From assembly GCA_017792465.1 (NCBI GenBank), contig CP051234.1, forward strand, positions 2,172,606-2,236,605: a stretch of 64,000 bases of DNA, read 5' to 3'. This stretch comes from Filomicrobium sp. (GTDB lineage Bacteria > Pseudomonadota > Alphaproteobacteria > Rhizobiales > Hyphomicrobiaceae). Shown in pieces: positions 44,611-53,987 of this stretch (position 1 is the first letter of the stretch; every line of letters begins with the position of its first letter). The notes under the pieces are model-generated. The model saw only the letters and a list, made by a program, of their open reading frames with translations, ran no database searches and was not told the origin of the DNA. Made by a program: the position numbers and the translations under genes.

Positions 44611-45023
44611 CGGACCCTCCCCAACCAGCAGATAGATGTGACCCGCCCGCTCCTTACCTTTGGGGTGTTTTGAACCTTGTGGGCTCTCCTTGACCTTAGG
44701 GGCAGGTGGACGAACGGAGGCGAGCCTTATGATGTGATTGGCCCCCGCATGCAAGCAAAAACTTGCGTACAGGGCTGAAAAATTTTTTCAGCGTTTACAC
44801 TTGATTTGCCAATGGGTTCGCTCAACGGCCATCCGCGAAATCCTGACAGGCTCAAAGGGGGTGTCGAAACAGGAACTTGGGTCGTCACAGTCGTCTCGAA
44901 AGGGATTTCAAAGCGTGGCCCTTTCAAGGCGCACCAAGCCGTCAGCCTCATAGCTGTTTTTGCAGATGGAAGGCAGGTGAGGGGGCGAAATTCGCCCACC
45001 TCAAGATTTTTGGGGTGGCCGGG
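44611..45023. other. 413-base gap: speD leader and AsmA-gene 3' region
   Basis: Holds the palindrome at 44774-44792 and a nearby GCAAG/CTTGC hairpin (about 44751-44766) in the speD leader. The inverted repeat GGCGAA/TTCGCC near 44981-44992 lies just beyond the AsmA-type stop. Plus-strand frames here have no coding character. No riboswitch was recognised. Confidence 0.45.
44774..44792. promoter_or_regulatory. Perfect 9-1-9 palindrome upstream of speD
   Basis: GCTGAAAAATTTTTTCAGC: nine bases mirrored around one T, 164 bases before the speD ATG. The one-base centre is too tight for an RNA hairpin of full length, so a protein-binding operator or a curved A/T tract at the promoter seems likelier. 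Confidence 0.4.
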
Positions 45024-47333
45024 TCAGCGCCCGCCGAGAAACCCGTCGAGTAGCTTCTTGGCTTTGCTGCCCCCATCAGAGCTGCCATCACTGCCGCCGC
45101 CCAGGAGATCATCGAGGACCTTCCCGGCCTTCTCGCCACCGTACTGGCGACCCAGGTTGCGGATTGTATCGGCAGCCGCGTCGGCATCGATATTGGGCGT
45201 GTACTTGAGGTTGTCGAACGGACCGTGGATACGGACCGGGATCTCCAACCCGCCAGCATCGCGTGCGCCGCCCTGACCGGAGAGGTTAGCCACCAGCTTG
45301 GGCTTCACCATGTAGTCAACGGTGCGCGCCGGTAGAGCGATGTCGCCTTCGCCGGTGACCCGCAGCAGCGGGCTCAGCATGCTCAGGTCCTTGTTGGTGG
45401 CGATGCCTCTGCGGATATTGAAGGAGGCGGTCAGTTCGGAGAAATCCGTCTGCTCTTCGGCGCCGCCCTGCAGATCGTTGAAGCGGCCCTGCTGGAGTGC
45501 GCGGATCCACTTGGCAACGTTGACGCCGACGACGGCGCCGTTCTCGAAGGCGATGTTGGCGGTACCGTGGAGGGAGCCGATAAGTGAGGCCTGGCTCTCG
45601 CCTGCCGATTTGATGGCAAGAAGCACGCGTCCTTTTCCAGCCAGCCGGTCGAAGTCGGCGGCATCCGCCAAGAGCGGCTGAGCCGATACGTTCGAGAGGT
45701 TGAAGTTCGCCCCCAGCGCCGGGATCGGACGGCGCGCGTTGATTTTAACAATGCCTTTGCCGGTGCCTTCGTAGAGCTGCATTTCGTCGAGCTTGGCGGT
45801 CAGCAGGCTATTGATGAGATCGACGTTCAACAGCGACTTGCCGACCTTGATCTTCTGGTAGAAAAGCTGGCCCAATTCGAGCACGAGATCGGCATCGAAG
45901 GCACTAAGCGGGGTCAGGTCGATCGGATCGGTGCTCCAGCCGGCGCGCTTGGTGTAGCCGCGCACGCGAGTTGCGGGCTGGCGATCCATCAGATCCTCGA
46001 TCGAATCCGGCTTGGTTTTGGAACCTGCGCCAGCACCGTTCGCAGGCGATGGGGCGCGGCGTCTGGCAGGCGCTGAAGTCTCGCCATCCGGCGGCAGGTA
46101 CTTGTTCAAGTCGAGTTCGGAAAGGCGGAAGTTGCCGCTGATCTTCGGACGAGCAGGAGCCGTTTCGATTTTGACGCTGCCTTTGCCGGTGGCGCCATCG
46201 AGACCGAGATTGGTGTCGACCAATTCGTAGGTCGGACCGTCGGCCTTGAGGCGACCCTGCAGCGAGAACGGGCCAAAGCCTGTTGCCGGCGGAAGGCGGG
46301 AGCCGAGCCATTGGGCGAGGTCTCTGACCGAGTCACTCTCGGCGGTGAGGTTACCATCGAGGCGCAGGTCGCCGGAGACATCGATCTTGCCCGAGTACTG
46401 GCCGTCGAGATGCTCAGACTTGAACTTGGCGTCGATATCTGCAGGCGCTTTGGTGAGGATCTTCTTCAAGTCGTCGAGCACGGCGTTGAAGTCGATTTTC
46501 TGGCGACGATAGGTGATGTTGCCGTCCGCGGTGAACGCCTTGCTGATCGACTTCAGCGCCAGGGTGACGTCGATTGCATCGATGGTGTGCTTGGTGGATG
46601 TCGTCTCGTCGAGGTAGCGCACAAGTCCATCGACGATGCGCACGTCGCCCAACTCAAGACCTTCGAGTGCTGCGACGTTGACCATGCCGCTGCCGCCAGT
46701 AGATCCGGCATCGTTCAAGGTGCCCGAGCCGCCGGCCTGGGCCAGTCTCACCTTGCCGTTAAAGGCAGCTGCGGAGGCGAAGTCCCAGGTCTTGCGGCCG
46801 TCCTTGTCGACGCGGAAATCGAACACCGGCTTTTCGAGGACGAAACGCTCGACCGAGACCTGGCGCGACAGCAGTGGCAGCAGCCGCACCTGCACCGTCA
46901 TGCTTTTCATGCGCGCGAATGGAGGCCCGCCCATCGACGGCGGTGCGGACAGGGCAACGTTATTCATCGTGAAGCCGAGCGAGGGGTAGAAGGTCAGGCC
47001 GGTCTTGCCGGTAATGCGCAGCTCACGGCCGGTTTGCTCGCGGACCTGGGCAACGAGTTGATCGCGGATGAAGTCGGTCGGCGGTGCGATGGCGAGAAAC
47101 GCCAACCCGGCGCCCACCAAGGCGACCAGCCCGATGCCGATGAACATCAAGACCGAACCGAGCCCGGAGGAACTCTTGCGGCGCGGCTTCTTTCCCGGCC
47201 CGGGACGACGACGCGGCGGCGGACCTGGCGGGCGTGCGCCTGGAGGACGCGTCCGCGGCGTCTGAGCGGCCTGCGGATTTTCCGAACCTGGCCTGAAATT
47301 CTCAAAGCCTGGGGGGCGGCTTCCTTGCGTCAT
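45024..47333 (-). CDS. AsmA-family envelope protein
   Basis: 769 residues. The first ~58 are Pro/Arg/Gly-rich and cytoplasmic (RPPGARPPGPPPRRRPGPGK). One membrane helix (SVLMFIGIGLVALVGAGLAFLAI, about 60-82) is followed by the AsmA domain (QLVAQVREQTGRELRITGKT, YPSLGFTMNNVALSAP) and a long beta-rich periplasmic part. The C-terminal AsmA_2-like region includes LVLELGQLFYQKIKVGKSLL and GTANIAFENGAVVGVNVAKW, and a Gly/Ser tail ends the chain. AsmA/TamB proteins are bridge-like lipid-transport or outer-membrane biogenesis proteins. It is transcribed alone. Confidence 0.9.
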   Translation of the reverse strand: MTQGSRPPGFENFRPGSENPQAAQTPRTRPPGARPPGPPPRRRPGPGKKPRRKSSSGLGSVLMFIGIGLVALVGAGLAFLAIAPPTDFIRDQLVAQVREQTGRELRITGKTGLTFYPSLGFTMNNVALSAPPSMGGPPFARMKSMTVQVRLLPLLSRQVSVERFVLEKPVFDFRVDKDGRKTWDFASAAAFNGKVRLAQAGGSGTLNDAGSTGGSGMVNVAALEGLELGDVRIVDGLVRYLDETTSTKHTIDAIDVTLALKSISKAFTADGNITYRRQKIDFNAVLDDLKKILTKAPADIDAKFKSEHLDGQYSGKIDVSGDLRLDGNLTAESDSVRDLAQWLGSRLPPATGFGPFSLQGRLKADGPTYELVDTNLGLDGATGKGSVKIETAPARPKISGNFRLSELDLNKYLPPDGETSAPARRRAPSPANGAGAGSKTKPDSIEDLMDRQPATRVRGYTKRAGWSTDPIDLTPLSAFDADLVLELGQLFYQKIKVGKSLLNVDLINSLLTAKLDEMQLYEGTGKGIVKINARRPIPALGANFNLSNVSAQPLLADAADFDRLAGKGRVLLAIKSAGESQASLIGSLHGTANIAFENGAVVGVNVAKWIRALQQGRFNDLQGGAEEQTDFSELTASFNIRRGIATNKDLSMLSPLLRVTGEGDIALPARTVDYMVKPKLVANLSGQGGARDAGGLEIPVRIHGPFDNLKYTPNIDADAAADTIRNLGRQYGGEKAGKVLDDLLGGGSDGSSDGGSKAKKLLDGFLGGR

Positions 47334-47663
47334 CGAGTTCTCCGTCGGTGCGGCGGCGCTTAACGAGGCTTGGTTGCAAGCCCCTGGCCGGCCCTTTTCA
47401 TTCCGTTCCCCTACAGCTAGGCGGGGATTATGTCACGCTCATGCAGCGCCTGGGTCATTCACGAGGCGGAGAAACACTTGGAGCGGGACGCTTCAGATGC
47501 CGGCTTGAAGCCGCCAGGATCCAGCTTTCGACATCGCCTGTGGGTTGTATGAGTCACTCCGCTGAACAGGCGAAACTTCCATAGATTCCAATTTCCTACC
47601 GATTATGGCGGGCTGCCATCAAAAGGCCGCTGAGACGACTCGCGAATCATATAAACACAACCT
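47334..47663. other. 330-base divergent intergenic region
   Basis: Separates the AsmA-family gene (minus) from the nuclease gene (plus). A 78-codon frame at 47348-47584 has no Shine-Dalgarno or protein character. Both promoters should be here, but no clear element is seen. Confidence 0.45.
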
Positions 47664-48413
47664 ATGCGTGTATTTTGTCGGAGTCGTTTTGCTGGATCGC
47701 GGGTGGCGTTGGCGCTCGCATTCGGCGGGGTTGTTGGCCTCACTTCATTTGCCGCCGTGCAAACCGGGTGGGCCCGTCAGGATCATGTCGAGGTCATTTC
47801 CGGCCCGGCGCGCGTCATCGATGGCGATACGATCGACATCAGAGGACGGCGCATCCGGCTTGAAGGGATCGACGCGCCCGAAAGTGCGCAGACGTGTCCG
47901 GGCCGCTATGCCGGCGGTATTCTGGGCAACTGGAGTTGCGGTAAGGCCGCGACCGCCGCCCTCATCAAACTCATCGGAAACCGCTCCGTCACCTGTCAGT
48001 CGCAGGAGACCGACAAGTACGACCGGCTGATCGCCACGTGTTTTGCCGGCGGGCGCGACGTCAACGCCGAGATGGTGCGGTGCGGGCATGCGTGGGCGTT
48101 CGTCAAATACTCGCGCACTTACGTTGCTTTAGAAGCGCAGGCGAAGGCGCAGAAGCTCGGGGTGTGGGCGTCACTGCGGACGGCGGAACCGGCGTGGAAT
48201 TACCGCAAGCATCGCTGGGCGAAAGCCAAGCAGGTGGCGCCGACGGGCTGCGCCATCAAGGGCAACATCTCGCGCGGCGGCGAGCGCATCTATCACGCGC
48301 CGTGGAGCCCCTGGTACGACAAGGTGCGCATCAGTACCGCCAAGGGCGAGCGCTGGTTCTGCGATGAGCAAGAGGCGATCGCGGCGGGCTGGCGGAGCGC
48401 GGTGGGGCAATAG
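47664..48413 (+). CDS. Secreted staphylococcal nuclease-like (thermonuclease family) protein
   Basis: 249 residues. The N-terminal signal (VALALAFGGVVGLTSFAAVQ) directs export. The SNase domain shows ARVIDGDTIDIRGRRIRLEGIDAPES with the Ca2+ Asp and catalytic Arg region, then DKYDRLIATCFAGGRDVNAEMVRCGHAWA with the second Glu/Arg set. After about 180 a Cys-containing extension (GCAIKGNISRGGERIYHAPW, later GERWFCDEQEAIAAGWR) is the short domain often joined to SNases in this group. It probably degrades DNA/RNA in the periplasm. Confidence 0.9.
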   Translation: MRVFCRSRFAGSRVALALAFGGVVGLTSFAAVQTGWARQDHVEVISGPARVIDGDTIDIRGRRIRLEGIDAPESAQTCPGRYAGGILGNWSCGKAATAALIKLIGNRSVTCQSQETDKYDRLIATCFAGGRDVNAEMVRCGHAWAFVKYSRTYVALEAQAKAQKLGVWASLRTAEPAWNYRKHRWAKAKQVAPTGCAIKGNISRGGERIYHAPWSPWYDKVRISTAKGERWFCDEQEAIAAGWRSAVGQ

Positions 48414-48516
48414 GGGTGGAGTCAACAAAAGCTCAAAATCCGAAGTATACTAATCCACGTCACACCTCTGGGAAACCAATGCAAACTTCTTTTAGGAAAC
48501 TTGGCGTTAAGTCGAG

Positions 48517-48966
48517 ATGTTCTGGCAAATGAAAGATTGGCGAATTCCGATATTTGGAACCATTGCATTTGCACTGACGTCGACCGCTGTGATGCTATGC
48601 ATCGCGCTTTTGTTTGGTCATTTCCATTCGATGCGCCAAGCGGTTTATAACGCGCCAGCGTTTATCACGCTTGAAGTGCTATTATCATTGTTGCTTCTGG
48701 TGCTTCTTTGCAGGCGTCATTATTTAGAGGAGGCGCAAACAGCAAAGTATTTCCTCAGCCTTTCTGTGGCATTCTTTGCTGCTAGCCGCATTTCTTTGGC
48801 GAGCTTTCATCCGATGCCTCGATTTGGCAACAAGCCGCTATTTGATGCTCTGTTTTATGATTTTGTTTTTGTTACACTGAACCACCTTTTCGCGTTTGGC
48901 GCAATCGCCTCCATTCCCTTGTCAACCTTACTCGTCTGGATTTGCATAAGGAAATTAGGCAATTAA
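48517..48966 (+). CDS. Four-helix membrane protein, function unknown, AT-rich
   Basis: 149 residues with hydrophobic helices at about 10-33, 47-66 (FITLEVLLSLLLLVLL), 74-93 and 112-143. There are no catalytic motifs; the loops are short and basic. Base composition is clearly AT-richer than its neighbours (many TTT, ATT and GTT codons), suggesting recent transfer. No recognised family. It stands between the nuclease gene and another small AT-rich gene. Confidence 0.6.
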   Translation: MFWQMKDWRIPIFGTIAFALTSTAVMLCIALLFGHFHSMRQAVYNAPAFITLEVLLSLLLLVLLCRRHYLEEAQTAKYFLSLSVAFFAASRISLASFHPMPRFGNKPLFDALFYDFVFVTLNHLFAFGAIASIPLSTLLVWICIRKLGN

Positions 48967-49102
48967 AAGACTGGACGCAAATCTGCTTTTGTTGATTTAA
49001 GCTGGATTGCAAGGCGTTATCTAAATCAACTGTTTTTTGACCGGTCAACCGCAACGAAGATCTCAAGAGCCGGCATGGCTAGGGGAGAGGAGCGACGTCA
49101 GC

Positions 49103-49324
49103 ATGGAAGAAGTTGTTGCGAAGAAACTGCTAGAAATTGTTAGAAGCACTAGTTCTGAATTGGACAAGGCAGTTTATCATATCCGAGAAAGGACTTCTGG
49201 AACCGAGCGAGCGGCCTTGTTGATGGCTATTGGCGAGATTTACGCAATCCTGTCCGATAGAATTGAGAGTCCAACACTCGCGCTATACCCAGATCTCAAA
49301 TCTGGAGCCGATGATGAGATCTGA
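49103..49324 (+). CDS. Small helical hypothetical protein, 73 aa
   Basis: ATG 49103 with AGGAG at 49088-49092; the frame is open up to 49037. MEEVVAKKLLEIVRSTSSEL then AALLMAIGEIYAILSDRIES forms two or three amphipathic helices and ends in a polar tail (PDLKSGADDEI). It shares the lower GC of the preceding gene. No family is recognised. Confidence 0.5.
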   Translation: MEEVVAKKLLEIVRSTSSELDKAVYHIRERTSGTERAALLMAIGEIYAILSDRIESPTLALYPDLKSGADDEI

Positions 49325-49361
49325 AAAGCAAAGCTGCCATCACATCGGTCATTAGCTGGTT

Positions 49362-49391
49362 CGGCACGGCACGGCACGGCACGGCACGGCA
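49362..49391. repeat. Six tandem CGGCA pentamers
   Basis: Six exact copies of CGGCA in an intergenic segment, 37 bases after the small gene at 49103. Pentamer tracts can change length by slipped-strand mispairing. Confidence 0.9.
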
Positions 49392-49584
49392 AACAGCCTA
49401 AGATCACGGGATTGGTTTCATGTCTGACAGCCAGTTTCCCCCACAAAACTTGCCCCTTCCGCCCCTTTCGTGCAGAATAGTGCGCGCCGAGCCCCGTAGG
49501 ACGCGGGGCGCGGGCTTTTGGCGTGTTCGGAATAATGCACGCCTCAGAACCAGAATTTCGGATCGCCTAGGGGCTTGAACGATC

Positions 49585-50400
49585 ATGCGCATTTTCAAAC
49601 TTGGTGTGGCTGGCGCTTTAGCTGTCGCGACTTTCGGGCTGTCGACCATCGCGGCCCAGGCGGAAACGGCCTGGACCTGGCTGAAGCCCGAGGTGTTCGG
49701 CGAACGCGTCATTCTCGACGGTCACGGCGTCATTCAATTCCAGGCTCCTGACCGGCCGCAAGATCAAAGCCACGTCCCCGTATCGATCAACGCCAAGCTG
49801 ACCGACGGGCGCTCAATCAAGACCGTCTATTTCATCGTCGACGAGAACCCCTCGCCGGTCGCCGCCAAGTTCGAGATGGGCGAAGGCCGCAGCGAGGTTT
49901 CGCTGTCGTCGCTCTTCCGCTTCAACTCGGCAACCGATACGCGCGCGGTGGTCGAAGCCAGCGACGGTGCGCTTTACATGGTTTCGCATCACACCAAGTT
50001 CGCGGGCGGTCAGGCCTCCTGCTCGGCGCCTCCGCAGGGCGACCCGAAAGAGATCGCCGCCAACATGGGCAAGATGAAGCTTGAGCATCTGGGCGCTGCG
50101 CCCAAGGCGATGACCGAGCTGCGCCCGAAGATGCATCTGACGCTTTCGCACCCCAACCACACCGGCATGGTGCTCGACCAGATCACGCTGCTTTATGTGC
50201 CGCTGAAGATGGTCAACACCATCGAGGTGCGCCAGGGCGACGATCTGGTCTTCAACATGACCGGGTCGATTACGATGTCGCAGAACCCGACGATCAACTT
50301 CGACTATCACGTCAACGGCGCGACCAAGATGACGGTGACTGCGCGTGACAGCGACGGCGGGGCGTGGACGAAGACGTTCCCGATCGGTCAGGGGAGTTAA
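49585..50400 (+). CDS. Quinoprotein dehydrogenase-associated SoxYZ-like carrier protein
   Basis: 271 residues. A signal peptide (LGVAGALAVATFGLSTIAAQ) precedes a SoxY-like domain (WTWLKPEVFGERVILDGHGV, VPVSINAKLTDGR) that ends near GGQASCSAPPQGDP. Its Cys sits where SoxY has the substrate-binding Cys. A SoxZ-like immunoglobulin-fold domain follows (KMHLTLSHPNHTGMVLDQIT, INFDYHVNGATKMTVTARDS). Such natural SoxY-SoxZ fusions usually lie beside PQQ alcohol dehydrogenases of methylotrophs; none is adjacent here. Periplasmic; the carried group is unknown. Confidence 0.85.
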   Translation: MRIFKLGVAGALAVATFGLSTIAAQAETAWTWLKPEVFGERVILDGHGVIQFQAPDRPQDQSHVPVSINAKLTDGRSIKTVYFIVDENPSPVAAKFEMGEGRSEVSLSSLFRFNSATDTRAVVEASDGALYMVSHHTKFAGGQASCSAPPQGDPKEIAANMGKMKLEHLGAAPKAMTELRPKMHLTLSHPNHTGMVLDQITLLYVPLKMVNTIEVRQGDDLVFNMTGSITMSQNPTINFDYHVNGATKMTVTARDSDGGAWTKTFPIGQGS

Positions 50401-50874
50401 GTTTTTTCTTGCGCCTTCGGATGCCCACGCTTCGGCTTCGCCTCGCGCATCCGGCGCCGTACTATTCTCCGCAACCAGCCCGAAGGGCCGGGAGCAAGGC
50501 GACCCGGCGCGAGCGCCGTCCCCGTCGGAGTGGCCCGCACTTGAAAAGTGCGGATCAGCCACGTGAGACATACTAGTTGGCCCTTCAGTTGCCCACCGCT
50601 TCGCGGCATCCGCGCCATGACAATTCTCAGCGAACGAAGCCAATCAATCGCCTCTATGAATCCCGAATTCGTCATCCCCGCGTCCATGCGAAGCATGGCT
50701 TCGCCATGACGGCCGGGATCCGTGTTCGTCCCTGGCACTATGGACAGATCCCGGCCTGCGCCGGGATGACGGATGGGGTTTTGTTGGCGCCTTCGTCCAT
50801 CAACATTGCGGAGGATTGTACGGCGCCGGTTGCCGCGACCGCAGGGAGCGGTGGGCAACCGAAGGCGCAATAAG
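50401..50874. repeat. Intergenic repeat cluster between the SoxYZ-like gene and polA
   Basis: The whole 474-base gap is repeat-like. A ~66-base sequence starting TTGCGCCTTCGG at 50409-50474 recurs inverted at 50806-50870, with shared ends (GGCGCCGTAC ... CTCCGCAA) and a divergent middle. A third weaker relative starts at about 50577. Between them, 50668-50775 holds the CGTCATCCC...CCGGGATGACGG type of palindromic intergenic repeat common in alphaproteobacteria. No gene is seen. Confidence 0.75.
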
Positions 50875-53800
50875 CTAGTGCGCCGCTTCCCAATTGTCGG
50901 CGGCTTGGGCGTCGACTTTGATGGGCACCGAGAGCTGCACGGCCGGCAGGCTTGAGCCTTCCATCACATCGCGCGCGATCTTGATAACCTTGTCGGCGTC
51001 CTTTTCGGGGGCTTCGAAGATCAGTTCGTCGTGGACCTGCAAGAGCATGCGGGCCGACTTCAACTTGGCCTTTTCGAGCGCGCCGGGCATGCGCACCATC
51101 GCCCGGCGAATGATGTCGGCGGCCGAGCCCTGGATCGGCGCGTTGATAGCCGCGCGTTCCAGGAAGCCGCGCATCGACGGGTTCTTGGTGTTGATCTCGG
51201 GGTAGTGAATTTTGCGGCCGAAGACCGTCTCGACGTAGCCGTTGTCGCGCGCGAACTGCTTGGTCTCTTCCATGTAGGCGCGGATGCCGGGGAAGCGCTT
51301 GAAGTAAGTCTTGATGTATTCGGCGGCTTCCTCGCGCGGGATAGAGAGTTGGTTCGCTAGCCCGAATGCGGAGATGCCGTAGATGATGCCGAAGTTGATC
51401 GCCTTGGCGCGGCGGCGGACTTCGCCGGGCATGCCTTCGATGGGGACGCCGAACATTTCCGATGCCGTCATGGCGTGAATGTCGAGGCCGTCTTCAAACG
51501 CTTTTTTGAGCTGCGGGATATCGGCGATGTGGGCCAGCACGCGCAGCTCGATCTGCGAGTAGTCCGCGGAGATGAGCTTGTTGCCTTTTTCGGCGATAAA
51601 CGCGGTGCGGATTTCGCGGCCTTCTTTTGTGCGGACCGGGATGTTCTGCAGATTAGGCTCTGATGAGGCGAGGCGTCCGGTCGTCGTTGAGGCCATCGAA
51701 TAAGATGTGTGGATGCGGCCTTCTTCTCCGGCGATGTAACCCGGCAGCGCATCAGTATAAGTCGAGCGCAGCTTGGTCAGCTGGCGCCATTCGAGCATCG
51801 TCTGAACGAGCTTGCGGGCGTCTTCGGGAAGCTCCTCGTTGCCGGCCAAATCATCGAGCAGCCCGGCGCGGGTTTCCCATTGGCCGGTCTTGGTCTTCTT
51901 GCCGCCGGGCAGTTTCAGTTTGTCGAACAGCAATTCGCCGAGCTGCTTCGGGGACGCGAGGTTGAACTTCTCGCCGACCAGTTCAAAGACCTCGTCTTCG
52001 AGGGCGGCGGCGCGCTGCTGGAAGGTGCCCGACAGGCGCGAAAGGATGTTGCGGTCGACCTTGACGCCGGCCAGTTCCATGTCGGCGATGACACGCACCA
52101 ACGGCCGCTCGAGGGTTTCGTAGACGGTCGTCATGTGCTCGGCGACGAGGCGCGGCTTGAGGATCATCCATAGCCTGAGCGTCACGTCGGCATCTTCGGC
52201 GGCGTACTCGGTGGCCTTGTCGATGGGGACGCCTGCGAACGACTTGTCGGCGACCTTCTTGCCCGGCGCATGGGCGATGACCTGCTTGAACGAGATCGTC
52301 GTGTGTTGCAGGTGGCGCTCGGACAGGTCGTCCATGCCGTGACTGCCGCGGCCGCCGTCGAGCACGTAGGACAGCAGCATGGTGTCGTCGATACCGTCGA
52401 TTTCTATCCCGTGACGCGCCATAACGACGAGATCATATTTGAGGTTCTGGCCGATCTTTAAAATGGCCGGGTCTTCCAGTAGCGGCTTCAGTGCATCGAG
52501 CGCATCGCGCAGCGGGATCTGCTCTGGCGCGTCGCCGTCACCGAAATCGAGCCCGCCGCCGTTCTGGGCATGAGCGAGCGGGACATAACAGGCGCGGCCC
52601 GGCTTGGTTGCGATCGAGAGGCCGACGAGCTCGGCGTTATAGGCGTCCAAGCTGCCGGTCTCGGTGTCGAAGGCGAGGTAGCCGGTCTCGTAGCTTTCAG
52701 CGATCCAATCGCCGAGGGCTTCGATGGTGGTCACCGTCTCGTAGGCGGAACGGTCGAAGCCGACCGAGGTCGCGAGGCGCTTACCGTGCTCGACGGCAGC
52801 CAGCGGCGTGCCTGCTGAGGCGGCTCCATCTTTGGCGCCGGCTTTGCCGGAGCCTTTCTTCGACGCGGACTTGCCGCTTTTACTCGCGACAGACGAACCG
52901 ACGGACTTTTCGAGTTCGGCCGGAGGCTCGGCTCCGAGCGCCTCGGCGATGCGCCGGGTTAGCGTGTTGAATTCCATCTCGCGAAGGAACCCAAGAAGCG
53001 GGTCGCTCAAAGTTTCCTGCAGCGCCAGCTTATCGAGCGTCACCTTGACCGGCGCGTCCTGGGCGAGCGTCACCAGATCGCGCGAGATCCGCGCCTGGTC
53101 GGCAAACTCGATCAGCTTTTCGCGGCGCTTGGGCTGCTTGATCTCGCCGGCGCGCTCCAGCAATTCATCGAGGCTGCCGTATTCGCCGATCAGTTGGGCG
53201 GCCGTCTTGATGCCAATGCCGGGAACGCCTGGGATGTTATCGACGCTATCACCGGCCAGCGATTGCACATCGATGACCTTTTCGGGCGGCACGCCGAATT
53301 TTTCGAAGACCTCATCGGGGCCGATCTTCTTGTTCTTCATGCCGTCCCACATGGAGACGCCGGGCTGGACGAGCTGCATCAGATCCTTGTCTGAGGAGAC
53401 GACCGTGACATCGCCGCCGGCCTCGACCACCTGCTTGGCGTAGGTGGCAATCAGATCGTCGGCCTCATAGCCCTCCTGCTCGATACAGGCGACGTTGAAG
53501 GCCTGCACGGCTTCGCGGATCAGCGGGAATTGCGGGATCAGCTCTTCGGGCGGCGGCGGGCGGTTGGCCTTGTAGTCATCGTAGATATCGTTGCGGAAGG
53601 TCTTGGCGGAATAATCGAAGATGACGGCGATATGGGTCGGGGCCTCGGAGGCCTTGCTATTCGACAACAGCTTCCAGAGCATCTGGCAAAAGCCGTGAAC
53701 CGCGCCAACGGGCAGGCCGTCTGACGGCCTCGTCAGCGGCGGCAACGCATGGAAGGCGCGGAAGATATAGCCCGAGCCGTCGACGAGATAGACGTGCGAG

Positions 53801-53892
53801 CCCTTTTGCACCGGAGCGGTGTCGCCCTCGGGCACCGAGCAGATTTCTTCGCGGACGGCGCGTTCGTCGGTCGTGGTGTTTTCTTTGGTCAT
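50875..53892 (-). CDS. polA: DNA polymerase I
   Basis: 1005 residues with all three activities. 5'-3' exonuclease (about 30-330): VYLVDGSGYIFRAFHALPP, YEADDLIATYA, SSDKDLMQLV. 3'-5' exonuclease (about 395-590): LAFDTETGSLDAYNAELVGL, intact acidic residues, KYDLVVMARHGIEIDGIDDT. Polymerase: SADYSQIELRVLAHI (A), RRRAKAINFGIIYGISAFGLA (B), QVHDELIFEAPEK (C). The 330-385 linker is Lys/Ser/Gly-rich. It fills gaps and removes RNA primers. Confidence 0.97.
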   Translation of the reverse strand: MTKENTTTDERAVREEICSVPEGDTAPVQKGSHVYLVDGSGYIFRAFHALPPLTRPSDGLPVGAVHGFCQMLWKLLSNSKASEAPTHIAVIFDYSAKTFRNDIYDDYKANRPPPPEELIPQFPLIREAVQAFNVACIEQEGYEADDLIATYAKQVVEAGGDVTVVSSDKDLMQLVQPGVSMWDGMKNKKIGPDEVFEKFGVPPEKVIDVQSLAGDSVDNIPGVPGIGIKTAAQLIGEYGSLDELLERAGEIKQPKRREKLIEFADQARISRDLVTLAQDAPVKVTLDKLALQETLSDPLLGFLREMEFNTLTRRIAEALGAEPPAELEKSVGSSVASKSGKSASKKGSGKAGAKDGAASAGTPLAAVEHGKRLATSVGFDRSAYETVTTIEALGDWIAESYETGYLAFDTETGSLDAYNAELVGLSIATKPGRACYVPLAHAQNGGGLDFGDGDAPEQIPLRDALDALKPLLEDPAILKIGQNLKYDLVVMARHGIEIDGIDDTMLLSYVLDGGRGSHGMDDLSERHLQHTTISFKQVIAHAPGKKVADKSFAGVPIDKATEYAAEDADVTLRLWMILKPRLVAEHMTTVYETLERPLVRVIADMELAGVKVDRNILSRLSGTFQQRAAALEDEVFELVGEKFNLASPKQLGELLFDKLKLPGGKKTKTGQWETRAGLLDDLAGNEELPEDARKLVQTMLEWRQLTKLRSTYTDALPGYIAGEEGRIHTSYSMASTTTGRLASSEPNLQNIPVRTKEGREIRTAFIAEKGNKLISADYSQIELRVLAHIADIPQLKKAFEDGLDIHAMTASEMFGVPIEGMPGEVRRRAKAINFGIIYGISAFGLANQLSIPREEAAEYIKTYFKRFPGIRAYMEETKQFARDNGYVETVFGRKIHYPEINTKNPSMRGFLERAAINAPIQGSAADIIRRAMVRMPGALEKAKLKSARMLLQVHDELIFEAPEKDADKVIKIARDVMEGSSLPAVQLSVPIKVDAQAADNWEAAH

Positions 53893-53987
53893 AAGGCCGG
53901 ACTATAGGCGCAAACTTTCCGGGCGGTCACCTGCCGTTTTCCCACCTGTCTGGATGATCCGGCTCGAAGGTTTGGGACGCGACCCGC

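Noticed and set aside
46311-47363. 350-codon plus-strand frame across the AsmA-family gene
   Set aside because: Antisense shadow; the minus strand has a signal/TM and AsmA motifs.
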